Positions 1 through 11,163 are shown, counted from the first letter of the stretch. The stretch is DNA of 64,000 nucleotides from Favolaschia claudopus (GCA_037176885.1 JAWWNJ010000068.1:434001-498000); one strand, 5' to 3'. Notes: generated by a model not told the origin, from the sequence alone. Translations and numbers: made by a program.

Positions 1-762
1 AATCCATCCATCTCTTCAGCATTGAATGTCATTACTTTGGCATGGGGAGTGAATTCAGGGGTTTTGGAAACTGGGTTTGCTGTCCATGCGTAGTATCCAC
101 GTTTCCAGGAAGCGGGGATGGGAACGAAGAGGGCGAGCGCGGTGGTGAGAATATTGAGCCAGGAGGGCCTGACATCCGTCACCTCCTCCAATGGGGGGAG
201 TAACGAGATCGTTTTGGGCACGACGACCAACGCAGAGTCCACTCCAACCACAGGTTCTTGGAGAGCAGCCAAGAGCGTTTTGTGAAAGTTGGCACCGCTA
301 AGAGCGTCTCCGATGCAGTGGTGGAATACAAAGAGGACGGTTCCATCCTTGAGCACCTCCAGTCGCCACAGGGGTAGCGGCGCCGTTGTATCTAGTCGCA
401 CCGACAGCTGCCTCTCGAAGATTGATTCCAAATCTGTTTCATTGGAGAACTCTACAATTGCAGACAAGTCGATCGTGTCAAGCTTGACGAACGACGGTCT
501 GAAGTTTTCGTCCTTGATCGTCACAGCCAAGATTGGGAGATCATGGATTACTTTATGCAGAGCGGGAAACAGAAGTTCTTTTCCAAGTGTAGAACCGCCG
601 GTGGAGATGAACCTGGCTGAGATCATAATGCACGAGTCGATCCCGAGGAAATGACGCGTTACATGGAACGACTCCATGAGTCCTAGAGCGATTTAGTCTC
701 AGAACCAATAAGAAATGACGAAGGAGCGTACCAGTAGGCCGCACAACCGTGGGGGACGACAT
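1..762 (-). CDS. Alcohol acetyltransferase-like protein (AATase family), 3' end outside window
   Basis: Likely a CoA-dependent O-acyltransferase of the fungal alcohol acetyltransferase type (relatives of the yeast ATF enzymes and BAHD/condensation-fold enzymes). Exon 1 runs 762-732, a 49-bp GT-AG intron follows (731-683), and exon 2 reads on to the window edge. The joined start is MSSPTVVRPTGLMESF, followed by HVTRHFLGIDSCIMISARF, typical of this family. The catalytic HHxxxD motif is visible as HHCIGDALSG (about positions 298-325), near residue 130. About 235 residues are visible; the family is usually 450-500, so the C-terminal half is missing only because the window ends. The start codon abuts a MITE, so the native promoter has been pushed about 270 bp upstream. 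Family call is firm, substrate unknown. Confidence 0.8.
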
Positions 763-1029
763 ACTGTAGTATTACGTTCAATTCGTAGGGTCACAGGTCA
801 CAGACCCGAAATCCTACGAAAATTTTCGTAAGTCACAGCGTCACAAAGGAGTCCTACGAAAGGTTTCCCCCTGTGACACGAAATTTGGTGCGATTTCGGG
901 CCTAAAAGGGGGGTAAAAAACGAAATTTTTTCGTAAGTCACAGTGTCCCAAGGCCGCTTACGAAAGAGTAAATTCGTAAGGGGTGTCACACCCAAAACCG
1001 CCTTACGAATTGAACGTAATACTACAGTA
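762..1029. mobile_element. MITE-like element with 26-bp terminal inverted repeats and TA target duplication
   Basis: The two ends are exact reverse complements over about 26 bases, starting TACTGTAGTATTACG at 762 and ending CGTAATACTACAGTA at 1029. The outermost TA on each side fits a TA target-site duplication, as in Tc1/mariner- or PIF-type MITEs. The element is 268 bp and has no coding capacity. Inside, TACGAA/TTCGTA recurs about eight times, and a block TTCGTAAGTCACAG occurs twice, so the whole element can fold into a long imperfect hairpin. It lies with its left TA overlapping the A of the acetyltransferase ATG. Confidence 0.85.
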
Positions 1030-2042
1030 AGCGCAGGCTAGAAGTTCCAGGCTGTCGAAAACGTTAAGTACAGGTTATAAGTACGGCGCGGCCCGGGCTC
1101 ACAGAGGGACCACATCGGATACACGGCTGCGCGGTAGAACCATATAATTGCTGCCCCTGGAAGCTTGCTTCGAAGGAGCGATATAAATTTACCGTATCGG
1201 GTGCACGGCTGCGGCCATTTAGTACTTGGCTTCAAACCCTGGTTTAACCCACATTCTTCCGGGCCAAGTCATTGACTTGGCGACGCGAAAAAACCCGGTC
1301 GCCAGATGGCAGATGCCCGTTGTTGTCCGCTGCGGTCGTACTTCCTCTTTTCCTCCTGGACCGATGCATCCTTCCAGATGCAGGGCGAGATGGTTGACTC
1401 AAAGCCAGCGGTCGATGCGTCGATGTACGCTGAAAGGGATCCATTTGAAGACACCATGACTGGAATAAAAACACGCGGTTTTGCATATCGAGTCGTTGTT
1501 AGACTCTTTGTCACTGGGCAGTTCGATTTTGTAGCCGAAAGGCTCCAGAACCATGCCAGCTTGAAGCAAAATTGACCGGAAAACGACACTGGCACTTCGG
1601 ACGAGGGCTGAGTGCTGAACGAGCACTGTCACAGTATGATCCTGTACTATTCAGGCTGCGGGCAGGGGGAACTCATAGATATCCGAGTCCATAGGGGAGA
1701 ATATGGTGTTGAACGAAAGGTAACTTCGAGTGTCGCTTTGGTGTCGCTCGACATTTAGGAAAGAGTGTGGGGTCGTGAGAAATGCTTTTCATTCAATGAA
1801 TTCCTCGTAATTGAACGAAAATCCTGTACTCAAGCATGGACTGCTACACTCAGTTTAAATAAGACGGTAGTTGTCCTGTTATGTACTACAATACAGCAAT
1901 ATTCAAAATTCTAGCAATAACTGTGCGTGCGTGCCAACGGCACCCATAATTAATGAGTATAGTCCTCAACGTGCTTCACTACAACAAACGATCTCCACCA
2001 AATCAGACATCTACAGCAGGCGGCGCTAATGCCCAGACAACA
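1030..2042. other. Intergenic stretch with no gene recognised
   Basis: The part next to the MITE (1030-1230) is the displaced upstream region of the acetyltransferase gene. Overlapping open frames of 77-108 codons lie on both strands at 1244-1632, but none has a convincing start, splice pattern or recognisable domain. From 1640 to 2042 the DNA is AT-richer and looks like the 3' flank of the zinc transporter. I see no RNA gene or repeat here. Confidence 0.4.
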
Positions 2043-4082
2043 TCAGCTCGGGGAAGCAGTGATGAGTGAGTAGAAAACACGCACGGCAGCACGCGTCCTC
2101 CTGCGGGTTACACTCCTCCGGTGGGCACAGCACGAGACAGGCTGTATCTGGACTGCCGCCCTGCAATGAGCTAAGTTAGCGTGAGCAGCAGATCGGCAAG
2201 TACTACTTGCCTCTGCGGCCTGTGCTACACCATATCGCGACCCGTAATATTCGGGCTGTATCGTGCATGAGTGGATGCCATGGTCGTGCAGTGCCTGTGG
2301 GGATGTTGGCTGTATGAAAGTGAAGACAGAAGGCAACGGGAACCCACCTTTCGTATCTTGGCCGCAATCGGCATGAAGTCTAGCTCGCGCGAAGCGAGTA
2401 CGTGCACAGATGCAATATTTTTCGATTCAGAGAGCTCAAAACAGCCAGTCAAAACTCCGTCGATGTTCTGATGCTTGTGGAAAGGGGAAGGAGATACGCA
2501 CCTGCCATATATGTAGCTCGTGTAGACTCTGCACCCCCTCCACTGCCAGAATCGCCGTGCGTACCTGCTCCAGCGATATCGTCGCGGGCACGCCTTGCAG
2601 CAGAACGAAGGACGCAGAGCGTACTATGATACTCTGTAAGCTGATGTGCGCAAAACGAAAACATGCACACGCACCAAGCGGTACCGTACTCATCAGTATG
2701 ATCGCCCCAATGACCAGACTAATCGCAGGATCGAAATAAACCTCGCGGCCACCCCAGGAGGCCGGCGCAAAGAGGATGATGAGGCCCGTGGCGATGACAC
2801 CAACGTTGCCTAGCGCGTCGCCGAGAACATGCAGCACTAAAGCCCGCATGTTCATCGAGCCCGCATGAGAATGTGAATGCCCGTGCGCAGGTTCCGTCGA
2901 TGATGAAGCAGGAACCTGGCCATTCGCGTGGTCGTGGTCGGGCGAGTGGCTATGAGATAGAAGCGGTGTTCTTTCATTGTCGTGCGAGTCACTGCGGTGG
3001 GGAGAAGAGGTGCGCGCCATGTTGTGCGCCACTGAACCCGCATCAGATAAAATCGTGTTTGTAGGAAACGCGAATGCCACGTACCTCGCACAATCGAGGC
3101 ACGCGTCATTACAGGATGTCCAGGGCCAACCGCAGGATAAATCTCTTCCTCCTCGTCGGTCTCGGACGCGGTATCCGTGATTTTGATGGTCGGCACCGAG
3201 GTGGGTGGAGAGGATGGCTTGATGGGTTCTTGGGCGTGAGTATGGGAGAGGGAGTGGGAATGCGAGTGGCCATGGGAGTGGGAGTGTTCTGAAGAAAGAG
3301 GGAGGATTAGTGACCTGAGAGGAAAATGCTAAAATCTTGCGTCAAGTATGCGGGAATGAACTCCGCAAATGAGGTCTCAAGTCACGTCACGAAGCGAAAG
3401 AGCCCCGAATAACACGTTGGGCGGTGGTAGCGCGAAGAGCGCAGCCAAGGGATAGCGAAGAGCGCAGCCAAAGTTACGGATTGCGCAGCGCGAGACGCGT
3501 GCGCCAGTGCGAATGAAAGCAGCGAGTACATACCGTGGAACAGAAGTAGGCCAAGAAGATTTGACGCAAGTCCAAAACTGCCCACAATGATGACCAGCTT
3601 CGGGTTGCTGATTTCTGGGCAGGTAGAGTCACCAAAGGGAGCCGAAGTAGGATGAGAGGAGCGCACCAGGTGTGCTGAAGAATCTCTCCATAGCCTCGAG
3701 CGCAATAGAGAAACATAGCGCGAGTAGAAAGACGCCGTTGATCAGGGCGGCAAGAATCTCTGCACGATGCCAGCCGTAGGAGTACCGAGAATCCGTAGCG
3801 CTCTGGGTGGTGAGCTTGATGGCGTAGAGCGCGACAATTAAGCTCAACACATCGCTACATTTTCTCAGTCAGCTGGGTAGTGAACAGTTGACGACCGCAA
3901 TGTACTTGAGCATGTGAAAGCTATCCGCGACAAGCGCTAGCGAGCCAACCGCATATCCTGGAAAATATTCAGAGATTTGGGTGGCGTCTTGGGCTGCATG
4001 GTGGAGTACCAGAGATGATTTCGACGAAGAAGAAAACGACGTCGATTGCGAGAAGAATCTTAATCTTCGAGGTCCGCGACAT
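2043..4082 (-). CDS. Cation diffusion facilitator, ZRC1/COT1-like zinc transporter
   Basis: Moves Zn2+ (probably also Co2+) out of the cytosol, by analogy with yeast ZRC1/COT1 into the vacuole. Nine exons join in frame: 4082-4010, 3957-3906, 3854-3667, 3614-3534, 3288-3085, 3031-2685, 2633-2502, 2434-2348 and 2294-2043, giving 471 residues, a normal length for the family. The two metal-binding HxxxD motifs of TM2 and TM5 are present (HMLND in ADSFHMLNDV; HVLGD in LVLHVLGDALGN). Between TM4 and TM5 lies the long histidine-rich loop (EHSHSHGHSHSHSLSHTHA) followed by acidic and HSHSPDHDH stretches. The C-terminal domain ends with IHSCTIQPEYY, the cytosolic ferredoxin-like part. All parts look functional. 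Confidence 0.93.
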
Positions 4083-4665
4083 CGTCATCGTCGTTCAGGT
4101 GGAAGGAGTGCTTGGACAAGCCGAATTCGAGACGTCAGGTCGTGGCAGAAAGGAAAGAGTCTAGAGGATGCTCATCAGATAATCTAAATGTTTGGTGCTA
4201 TCTCGTTCCGTTTCAAGCCGGTATTCGGAAGGATCTCCCTCAGACTCAAGAGACTCATCTCCAGCCGCCTTGTGAGTAAACTAGAGTAAACTCGGCGGTC
4301 GACGAGACTGGTGAAGATGGCAACCGACTCTGATTTCGAAAGGAACAAGACACGGAGAGATATGGAATGTTCATTGCATTTTGGTACCATTTACTTTGCT
4401 TGTAAATAGTTTAAAATACGACAAGTAAATGCTCGCAATGACCAGGACAAGCCGAGCTGCGCGGCTCTTGACCGTTTGAATAACGGGCAACCTGAGCATG
4501 ATGGCGTACTTGTTGACGGCAACGACTACGGCGTCGATGAGGGGGGCGAGCTGGGGCACCACGTTCTGCTGGCAGTCGCGGCGAAAGCGAGTCTGCGGCA
4601 GGTGATTATACCAATCTCCACCCTCCACCCTCCCCCCCTCCTGAAAACGGCGGAGGTGCAGGTGA
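4083..4665. other. Intergenic: zinc transporter 5' flank plus conserved block behind the SSP stop codon
   Basis: 4083-4390 holds the upstream region of the zinc transporter, with no other gene seen. 4430-4665 lies just behind the stop codon of the secreted-protein gene at 4666 and is conserved in the other copies of that gene. On the minus strand it stays open and reads QQNVVP, then LIDAVVVAV, which looks like former coding sequence (see findings). Confidence 0.45.
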
Positions 4666-5503
4666 CTACCAGCCCGCAAGCTTGGATGCCATTCGCGCGG
4701 CACTGAGACCATTGTCAGGAACATCAGAGTAGTTCTGCGCAAAAATCAGCACGACGGACGGCGAGCCGCGATTAAACTGGAAACGTACCGAAAGGACAGG
4801 CACAAGAGCCTTCAAAGAGGATGCGACGCTGGTCGGGACGGGAGTAGGTAGCTGATTGATCGTGTCTTCGAAAGCCGCGAACACTTCGCTGAGCGAGATA
4901 ACATCGTCTGCGGCTGTATTAATCACTGCCCGGGGCTAATAGAGAGGATAATCAGCATTCCGTGGACCTGCAGCAAGGGCGTAGATGACTTACCAGCATC
5001 TCAAGCGCCACGACCACCTCACCCACAAAATGGGTGAGCTGATTTACGTTGTCCTCCGACGGCGTGGTATGCGCAGGCGCATCCGCACCTGCTGAACTCG
5101 GTCGCTCGACGTAGTTGCGACGGAGGAAGGCAATGAGATTGTTGGTGGAATAGCTGACCACGTCGACTCGGTTTGCGGTGACCGAGATCACGTCAGGAGT
5201 GGGGGTAGCAGCGGGGGTGTCCAATGAGGTGGTGGAAGAGACTGGGAAGGCGGAAGACCAATTGCGGGAGGCGGGGTAGGCGAATAGGGCTGCCGTCTGT
5301 GGCGCAGCGCGCACACTGGAGAGAACGGCAGATGGGGTGGAGGCGACCCCCTCACCAACAGACGAAGCCGTGAATACAGCTGCAGAAGCGGCGGCAGCAG
5401 CTGAGGGTATGGCACCCTCACTGGCAATGTCGATAGGGGCGGCGGTAACGATATCGAGGATGGACACGATACCGACGAGAGCAAGAGAGATATAAGTCTT
5501 CAT
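4666..5503 (-). CDS. Small secreted alanine/serine-rich protein, copy 1 (intact)
   Basis: Exons 5503-4994, 4935-4789 and 4734-4666 join in frame to 241 residues. The first 20-22 residues (MKTYISLALVGIVSILDIVT) form a clear signal peptide ahead of AAP. The mature protein has an Ala/Ser/Pro/Thr-rich N-terminal half, a conserved middle (VSYSTNNLIAFLRRNYVER), a second exon rich in short helical-looking residues (INTAADDVISLSEVFAAF) and a short tail (ARMASKLAGW). It has no cysteines after the signal peptide, which is unusual for a secreted fungal protein. I do not recognise the family. Four more copies or fragments lie in this window; copies at 23846 and 34265 are equally intact with identical exon 2 and 3 lengths. 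Confidence 0.8.
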
Positions 5504-5700
5504 AATGAATAGTAAGGTTTGCGAGTAACAGGTAGTGAGATGGGTGTTCGTTGTGTAAGTTTGAGAGCGCCTTGCACCAGCTTTTATGGGAAATCTCTCT
5601 GAGACATCGACTCAAGACTTTTGCACTTCCTTCCCGGAACCTCCGAGATTTGCGAGACATTGAGCTATAGCCTATTGCCCGTACTGAGACATAATCGAGG
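5504..5700 (-). promoter_or_regulatory. Conserved SSP promoter, copy 1
   Basis: Read on the minus strand, this segment carries the same series as the other SSP genes: ATGTCTCAGTACGGG, AATGTCTCGCAAATC, then TCGATGTCTCAGAGAG, directly followed by an AT-rich box CCCATAAAAGCTGG about 80 bp before the ATG. The repeated core is GTCTC(A/G). In this copy the TATA box is weaker (CATAAAAG instead of TATAAAAG). Homology with the 16-kb copy continues to about 5890. Confidence 0.55.
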
Positions 5701-6633
5701 CGAGCCTGGGCAGACCTAGTCTGAGTAAGTTCGGTGTCTTCGGAGTCGAAGGCGATTCAGCGCGAGTGGGAAGGAAGTCCAAGCGGTCTACTAGTAGTAC
5801 TGCAGTCGGGACATCGCCGCGCCGCCTGAGACAAGCTTTTGGCCAGTTATACGGGAATTTATTCTGAGATTCAGATTAGCTGGGAGCAGCCTCGAGTACG
5901 CAAAAATGGAGCAGAGTTGGTAGCATCGTTCGGGTGGCCTGATGAGGTTCAGAAGGGTTCAGAGCAAGTTCAGAGCGTGACCTGGCTTCGCTAACATTGT
6001 CACATTACGTCACTCGTCATATATTTCCATTTTGGGACTTTCTCTTGCTCGACCACGACGCCCAATTCCCTGAGGTCAAGATTTGAAGTGACTGATAGCT
6101 TGATCAAATTTCAAATCTGGGACCACGCTGGCAGGCAAAATCCTCTTCCTTCTTCGATGTCACCAGGCTCCGAAACGGCGAACCAACCATCCTTTGTTTC
6201 AAGTCCCACGTAAGTAGCAATGTTTTAGCATAAGAATCGCGGCTGTAGCGAAAACGATAGAGGTAACGCTGAATTTAGATTTTCGGACCTGATTCACCGC
6301 TAGCCAAGTTGAAGCAAGTTCATTCACTCACTAGTACCACACGCCGGGCACTGTATTCTATCTATGTTGCCAAGCTTTTAGAAAGTACTTATAAGAGACA
6401 CGGATCCACCAACAGATGTGCTGCTCACCACTACTTCAGCTACTGCCGATCCTCCATATAAAAAGTAGGTACAATCTTATTTCAATGAGCACTCCCTCGT
6501 GTTCATCATCTCACTTGCTCAGCTCTGCATGCCTTCGTCGACTGTTTGGGACCCGGGTGTTGCTGTACACCTCGCAACAGTTATAACTGTTCTGCACCAA
6601 CGGGTCGTACTATCTAGCTCTTTCACTGTACTC
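5701..6633. other. Intergenic region between divergent SSP and F-box/CNH genes
   Basis: 5701-5890 is still homologous to the flank of the 16-kb SSP copy. From there to 6633 I see no repeat, RNA gene or supported coding exon. The frame of the F-box/CNH gene is open upstream to 6499, with an ATG at 6499, but the paralogue at 25.5 kb has its first ATG at the equivalent of 6634, so 6634 is preferred. Confidence 0.4.
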
Positions 6634-8140
6634 ATGCCTCTATTGCCTTTTGTCTTGCGAAAACCCTCCTCAGAGAGGAATCTGCGGCACGAAGGTCCCC
6701 AAAAGCCCAGAGATTCACGCCCAACTGTTCCCCTTCCGAGAACTATCACAGAGCAACTCTCAACAGAACTATACGAACTGATACTGGATCATCTCGACGA
6801 CACCCCGACCCTTCTCGTTTGTAACCGTGTCTGTCGATCTTGGGCCCCTCGAAGCAAATGCCTTCTACTCAAACGAGCGGTCTGCCGTCCCTTGCTTATT
6901 GTCTCTCATGGTGGCTTCGGCACGGTGACGTGCGCCATTCCAAATCCCACCGCAGGTCCCGCTTTTTACTCAAATAATCATTTCATCGTTCTGACCTAAT
7001 CCGCTACACAGAAAACAATGGCATAATATTTGGAACAAGGGAGGGCATCTATCGTGGAACCAGGGACATCCCGTCGCAGACGCGTCTTTTGTCCTTGAAC
7101 GACGTGACGCAGATTGAGGCGTTCCCGAATGAGGATTTTTTTGTATGCCTCGCCGGTGAGGTCGGCATTTCTGCGATGTTGGCACCATTAACCTCATAAT
7201 AGGTGGGACTCTGATGACAATGAGCCTAGCGGCTCTTAATTCTGGCACCCTGCGGGACAGCGATATAACTCGCGTCTCGCAGCATGTCTCAATTTTTGCT
7301 GTACATTGGAACAATGCAGCGGGCGCCAGCCATCGGCTTTGTGCCCTCAAAACATCATCACTCTCGACCACCATGAAAATCTATGATTTGAACACGATCA
7401 ATCATTCTACGAACTTGGCTATTTACAGGGTACGTGACTGTGTTTTATCTACTTGCGAATGTCTTGCGGACTAAATCATTCATCTATAGGAACTATACAT
7501 CCCAATTGAAACACATTCATTGCGGTTCATCAATGCCACTCGGGTTGGGGTCGCGGTCAAAAAAGGTGGAAGAGTGAAGGGCGGTTTTGAGGTCGTCGAC
7601 TTCAATACAACCGAGTCCCAGGGTCTGCTAGATCCTGATGATCCGTCACATCCTGGAAACGAAGTCAAGAAATCCAAATCGAAACCCATGAATTTTTTCA
7701 AAGCCGGTTCTGAGTACCTTGTCTGTTACGACAGTGCGTCCTTCCTGCGCTACAGCTTCGATTCAGTGCTCATATATTAACTGTCAGAGCTTGGATTTTT
7801 TGTCGATCGTCAAGGTACAATGGTTCGAAGTGGCCAGATGATGAAATGGAGTCAAACAGCCAGTACTTTCGGTTAGTACCAAGTCGCCAACTTTTCTTGG
7901 GTGGTCGCTAATATCAACTCATTGGTCGGAACAGTGCTACGCGAGCCGTACCTTTTAGTTTTTTGCAGCATTTTCATAGAAGTCTGGAACATCTTTACAA
8001 GTGAAAACGTCCAGAAAATAATGGGGCCTTACGCTCTGCTCAACTCTCCGAATGCGGGCGTGTCAATCCTTATATTGTCTCTTTCCTCAGGAGACGTCTC
8101 GGAGATACTGTTTCGCGACGAACCAACGTTGGATGTCTAG
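6634..8140 (+). CDS. F-box protein with C-terminal CNH (citron homology) domain, copy 1
   Basis: Six exons (6634-6955, 7012-7155, 7203-7429, 7490-7733, 7788-7871, 7935-8140) join in frame to 408 residues. Residues about 35-80 are an agaric-type F-box (LSTELYELILDHLDDTPTLL, then VCRSWAPRSKCLLL). The rest matches a CNH beta-propeller as found at the C-terminus of Rom2-type RhoGEFs and in Vps39: GTREGIYRGTRD, SSLSTTMKIYDLNT, ELYIPIETHSLRF, GFEVVDFNTTESQGLLDP, CYDKLGFFVDRQG and LREPYLLVFCSIFIEVWNI are all recognisable in order. There is no DH or PH domain. By inference it is a substrate adaptor for an SCF ubiquitin ligase whose target-binding part is a CNH propeller. Start chosen at the ATG shared with the paralogue at 25537-27059. 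Confidence 0.85.
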
Positions 8141-8427
8141 TCGCTTACTCTTCCGCTTCATTTTAGTAAACAATTTATACTATTCATGGTACGACTCGTA
8201 GATCCTCAAGAGATTGGAGAACAAACGATGAAAGACACAATATTCCGAACAACTATTTCAGCCGCTTCAGCTGGACTACTACATGGTGCACGCAAAGACT
8301 CTTCAAATCGGACAGATGCAGAATGAGCAAACATTTATTCATTGTTTTATTCATTTGTTTTTGTGATTCATGTACGTATGCAAAGGATAACCTTTCTTCC
8401 CGCCAAGGAACGGCGGACGTACGAAGA

Positions 8428-8785
8428 CTACCAGCGGGCAATCTTGGATGCCATTCGTGCGGTACTGGGGGCGCAGTCCGGAACTTTGAAGTAGATCTGC
8501 GCGCAATCAGCACGAAGGACGACGAGAAACTGAGAAGGGGACATACCCAAAGTACGGGGACAAGAGCCTTCAGACTCGTCGCAACACTGTTCGTGACGGG
8601 AGCAGGTAGCTGATTGATTGATCGTCTCTTCGAGAGCCGCGGGGTGCTCGATGAGGTGGAGGAGGGAGCCTCGAAGGCGGAAGGAAGACCAAGGGCGGGA
8701 GGCAGAGCAAGCGACCAAAGCCGTGGGTGGAGCAGCCCGCACGTTGAGGACAACGGCCGACGCGCCGGAGGCGACCGCCTCAGAG
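8428..8785 (-). pseudogene. Broken SSP copy, fused fragments
   Basis: On the minus strand, residues matching the SSP middle and end survive: a piece like INQLPAPVTNSVATSLKALV and the tail ARMASKIARW with the same stop (8430-8428). The upstream part of the gene is deleted or scrambled and there is no signal peptide. Homology continues across the outer end of the palindrome arm (8772) for about 10 bp, so the breakpoint lies inside this gene. Not expected to make a working product. Confidence 0.7.
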
Positions 8786-10801
8786 TCTTCCTTACAACTT
8801 CAAGACTGCGGGTGCCTCGACCATTCCACCTCCATCCTCCGCGACCGTCATACCGACGCGTCAATCCCAGCACTCCCGGACCGAGCCCCGCCCTTGAGCG
8901 CGGTCGACGTGCGTTCGTTCTCCAACGTGAGTCACACCTGTGGGCAGTATGAATGGCATACTGTTGGCGTTGAGGTCAATTTCCAAGTCACGGGGAAAAA
9001 CGGGCTCTCCGCCGCGGCTGTCGGCCGTACTTGGAGAGGTAGGAGGAAGATATTCCTGTTCTCTCCTCTTCAGAGAAGGGACAAAGACTTTATTGACCAG
9101 GGTTTGTGTTGGCTGTTGAGCTTGAAGAAGAAGGATGGAATAGAAATGCGTCAGTGCTGCCCCAATGATTATGAGCGTCGCATCTCGGCGCAAGGAACGA
9201 CGGTATGACTCAATGAGCATGCGGGAGTAGGAATTGGGTAACATTGTTAACACTGTTTTGGCTTGAAGGACTTGCTGGCCGAGCGACATCAGAATCTGAC
9301 TCGGAGTCGCACTATGAGTATGGTGTTTATAGGTGCACATTCAAGTTTGCGACGCGCTTTTCATTTGGTGGGGGATCAGCATTTTCCTCGTTTTCAGATG
9401 TGTTGGTCAATACTGTGAAAAACTCCTTGTGAGTAGTGTGTCATGAACAGCGACCTAAAAGACCTAGCTAGGTGTCAATTGATTCGGAGTGCAAAATAAC
9501 TGGTCTTGCCGAAAACCTCGACGTTCAGGCATCTTGCTAAAACGGCGCCGGCGCTGCTGCGGGCACAGACTTATGAGTCGCTTAACAAGGCCCAGACGAT
9601 GGAGTGGCAAGTGCAAATTCCCCGTTCCAATTGCCTTCAAAGTTCAGGTACGGGTCTGAGGGCGTCTCTTTGCTGAGCTTTTTGGTGGACTGGCCATCGC
9701 ATTCTCCTGGCAAGCGCAACCAGTGCCGCAGTCGCCGATGACGAATTCGTGACGGCCAGCGTGATCGCCGCCAAGCAGTGAGGCCCGGGAAATGAGAAAA
9801 AATAATCAAACCAGCTTCAAGTCCTCCCAATGCGAGCTGGTCAGCGCGCGGAGAGCGAGTTTTGGGCTGTTCAATGTTTTGAGTCGCTGTTTTCGTTATC
9901 AAACTGGTAGCGGGTTTGCCGCCGCTCGTCTCTACACAGGGAACTTCCTAAAACGGCCCGCACAGGGAATTGAACAGCATAACAGCATGACGCCCGTAAG
10001 TTAATTTTAAATTGACGTTTGAAGAGAAAACCCATCAAAAGTCCCAGTCATCCACTGGTACAGAGCGTGTAATTTCCGCTGGGCATGGCGTGGTATAAAT
10101 AAGTCGGACTTACATGGCTGGGTCCTACCTTCCCTCCCCCTCCCCTCCCCTCCCTTTGTGCCTCGATTTTCGGAACCTTTTGCCGCCCCGCTTTGAAACA
10201 TTTTATCGTAGCTGGCATTCAATTACCCAGACGATACCCCCCCAGCGCTCTCAATTGACCGATGCATGAAAATCTCAGTTGGTAGTCTACCCGTCGTCGA
10301 CATCCAGGTGCGTCTGCAGTCTCTCTATACACGACCATTTCTGAGGAATCTTTCGCTCTAGCAGACCATCCCAGATATCCTCAGCATTCGATTTGAAGCT
10401 CCCCGCCCATGATGCGCCAACGGTCGCCACCGCCATCGTGTCATGTTACGACGTCGAGGACAGCGCCCTCCTTCGGACCTGATCTGCCATTGTTTCCGCC
10501 CATTTCTGCCGAACAGCCGCTCCGATGCTACCACCCAGCACCACGCCGAAGAATGTCACGTTCCGGACTAGTTATCTGTTGTCACTCCTTCGCCGTCTGC
10601 CCGACGGCCGCAGTTCTTTTGGTTCTTTCAACAGCTATCTGTCAACACACAGCTTCTCCTGTTTCATTCACAATCTTCTCTTGCTCGTGCATAGCATAAT
10701 CTCCGCTGCCGTCTCGCCAGCAGCACTTACAGCTTAAAGCTTTACGCTACCTCGTTGATCATGTACGTTTTTTTTTGTTATTGTGCGGAGGCCGAAACCA
10801 T
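8772..10801 (+). repeat. Left arm of a 5.6-kb palindrome
   Basis: This 2030-bp segment is the reverse complement of 12380-14402. Identity is close to 100%: equivalent positions sum to 23174 over the outer part and 23181 over the inner part, because the left arm has 7 extra bases (CCAGCAG) near 10720. Divergence begins at 8771/14403 outside and 10802/12379 inside. The outer 450 bp contain the 5' end of a GT61 gene. The rest (9340-10801) has no gene I recognise. A coding-like patch on the minus strand near 10450-10580 (NVTFFGVVLGGSIGAAV, then KWAETMADQVRRRAL) looks like the remnant of a membrane protein gene. No transposase is seen. Confidence 0.9.
8900..9220 (-). pseudogene. 5' fragment of a GT61 glycosyltransferase gene (left arm)
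   Basis: From the ATG at 9220 on the minus strand the frame reads SYRRSLRRDATLIIIGAAL and THFYSILLLQAQQPTQTLVN, clearly related to the first exon of the intact GT61 gene at 19231 (YRRSVRRDATLVIIGATL). Only the cytoplasmic tail, membrane anchor and stem are present; the catalytic part is missing and similarity fades beyond about 8900. The frame itself remains open. An identical inverted copy lies at 13954-14274. Confidence 0.75.
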
Positions 10802-11163
10802 TTCGATTATTTTACTTTCACTTAACTTCCCTTGCCATCTTGCCTGGTGTATCCTCCAACGTCTGATTTCACTTGTTGAATTCCTTTGGAATTCCTTGGC
10901 AATATATTTCGTTCAATTTTCAATTTTTTTTTAATTCCTCCAATTTTCTTTTTCATCAGCTTATGTACACTCGCTTTCCTCTATCTATCTCGTGGACGCC
11001 AACTCACGCAAAATGATTACTGTACAGATTATTGCGAGGTTCTATTTCACTGGCATTGCCCCGCGTACACATCCTACCTAATACCTCATGCTTTTCCATT
11101 CCAAAATTAGTTGTACTCAAAACGGCATACCTCCCTTGCATTCGTTCATCCGAATACACACCT

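Noticed and set aside
4666..5503. SSP as a hydrophobin, cerato-platanin or HsbA protein
   Set aside because: No cysteine pattern and no matching sequence blocks.
6499..6633. Upstream ATG for F-box/CNH copy 1
   Set aside because: The paralogue lacks it and both genes share the ATG at the MPLL position.
9244..10737. Several open frames in the palindrome arms (for example 10409-10699) as genes
   Set aside because: They are open on both strands, lack family matches and splice signals, and are identical in both arms only because the arms are copies.
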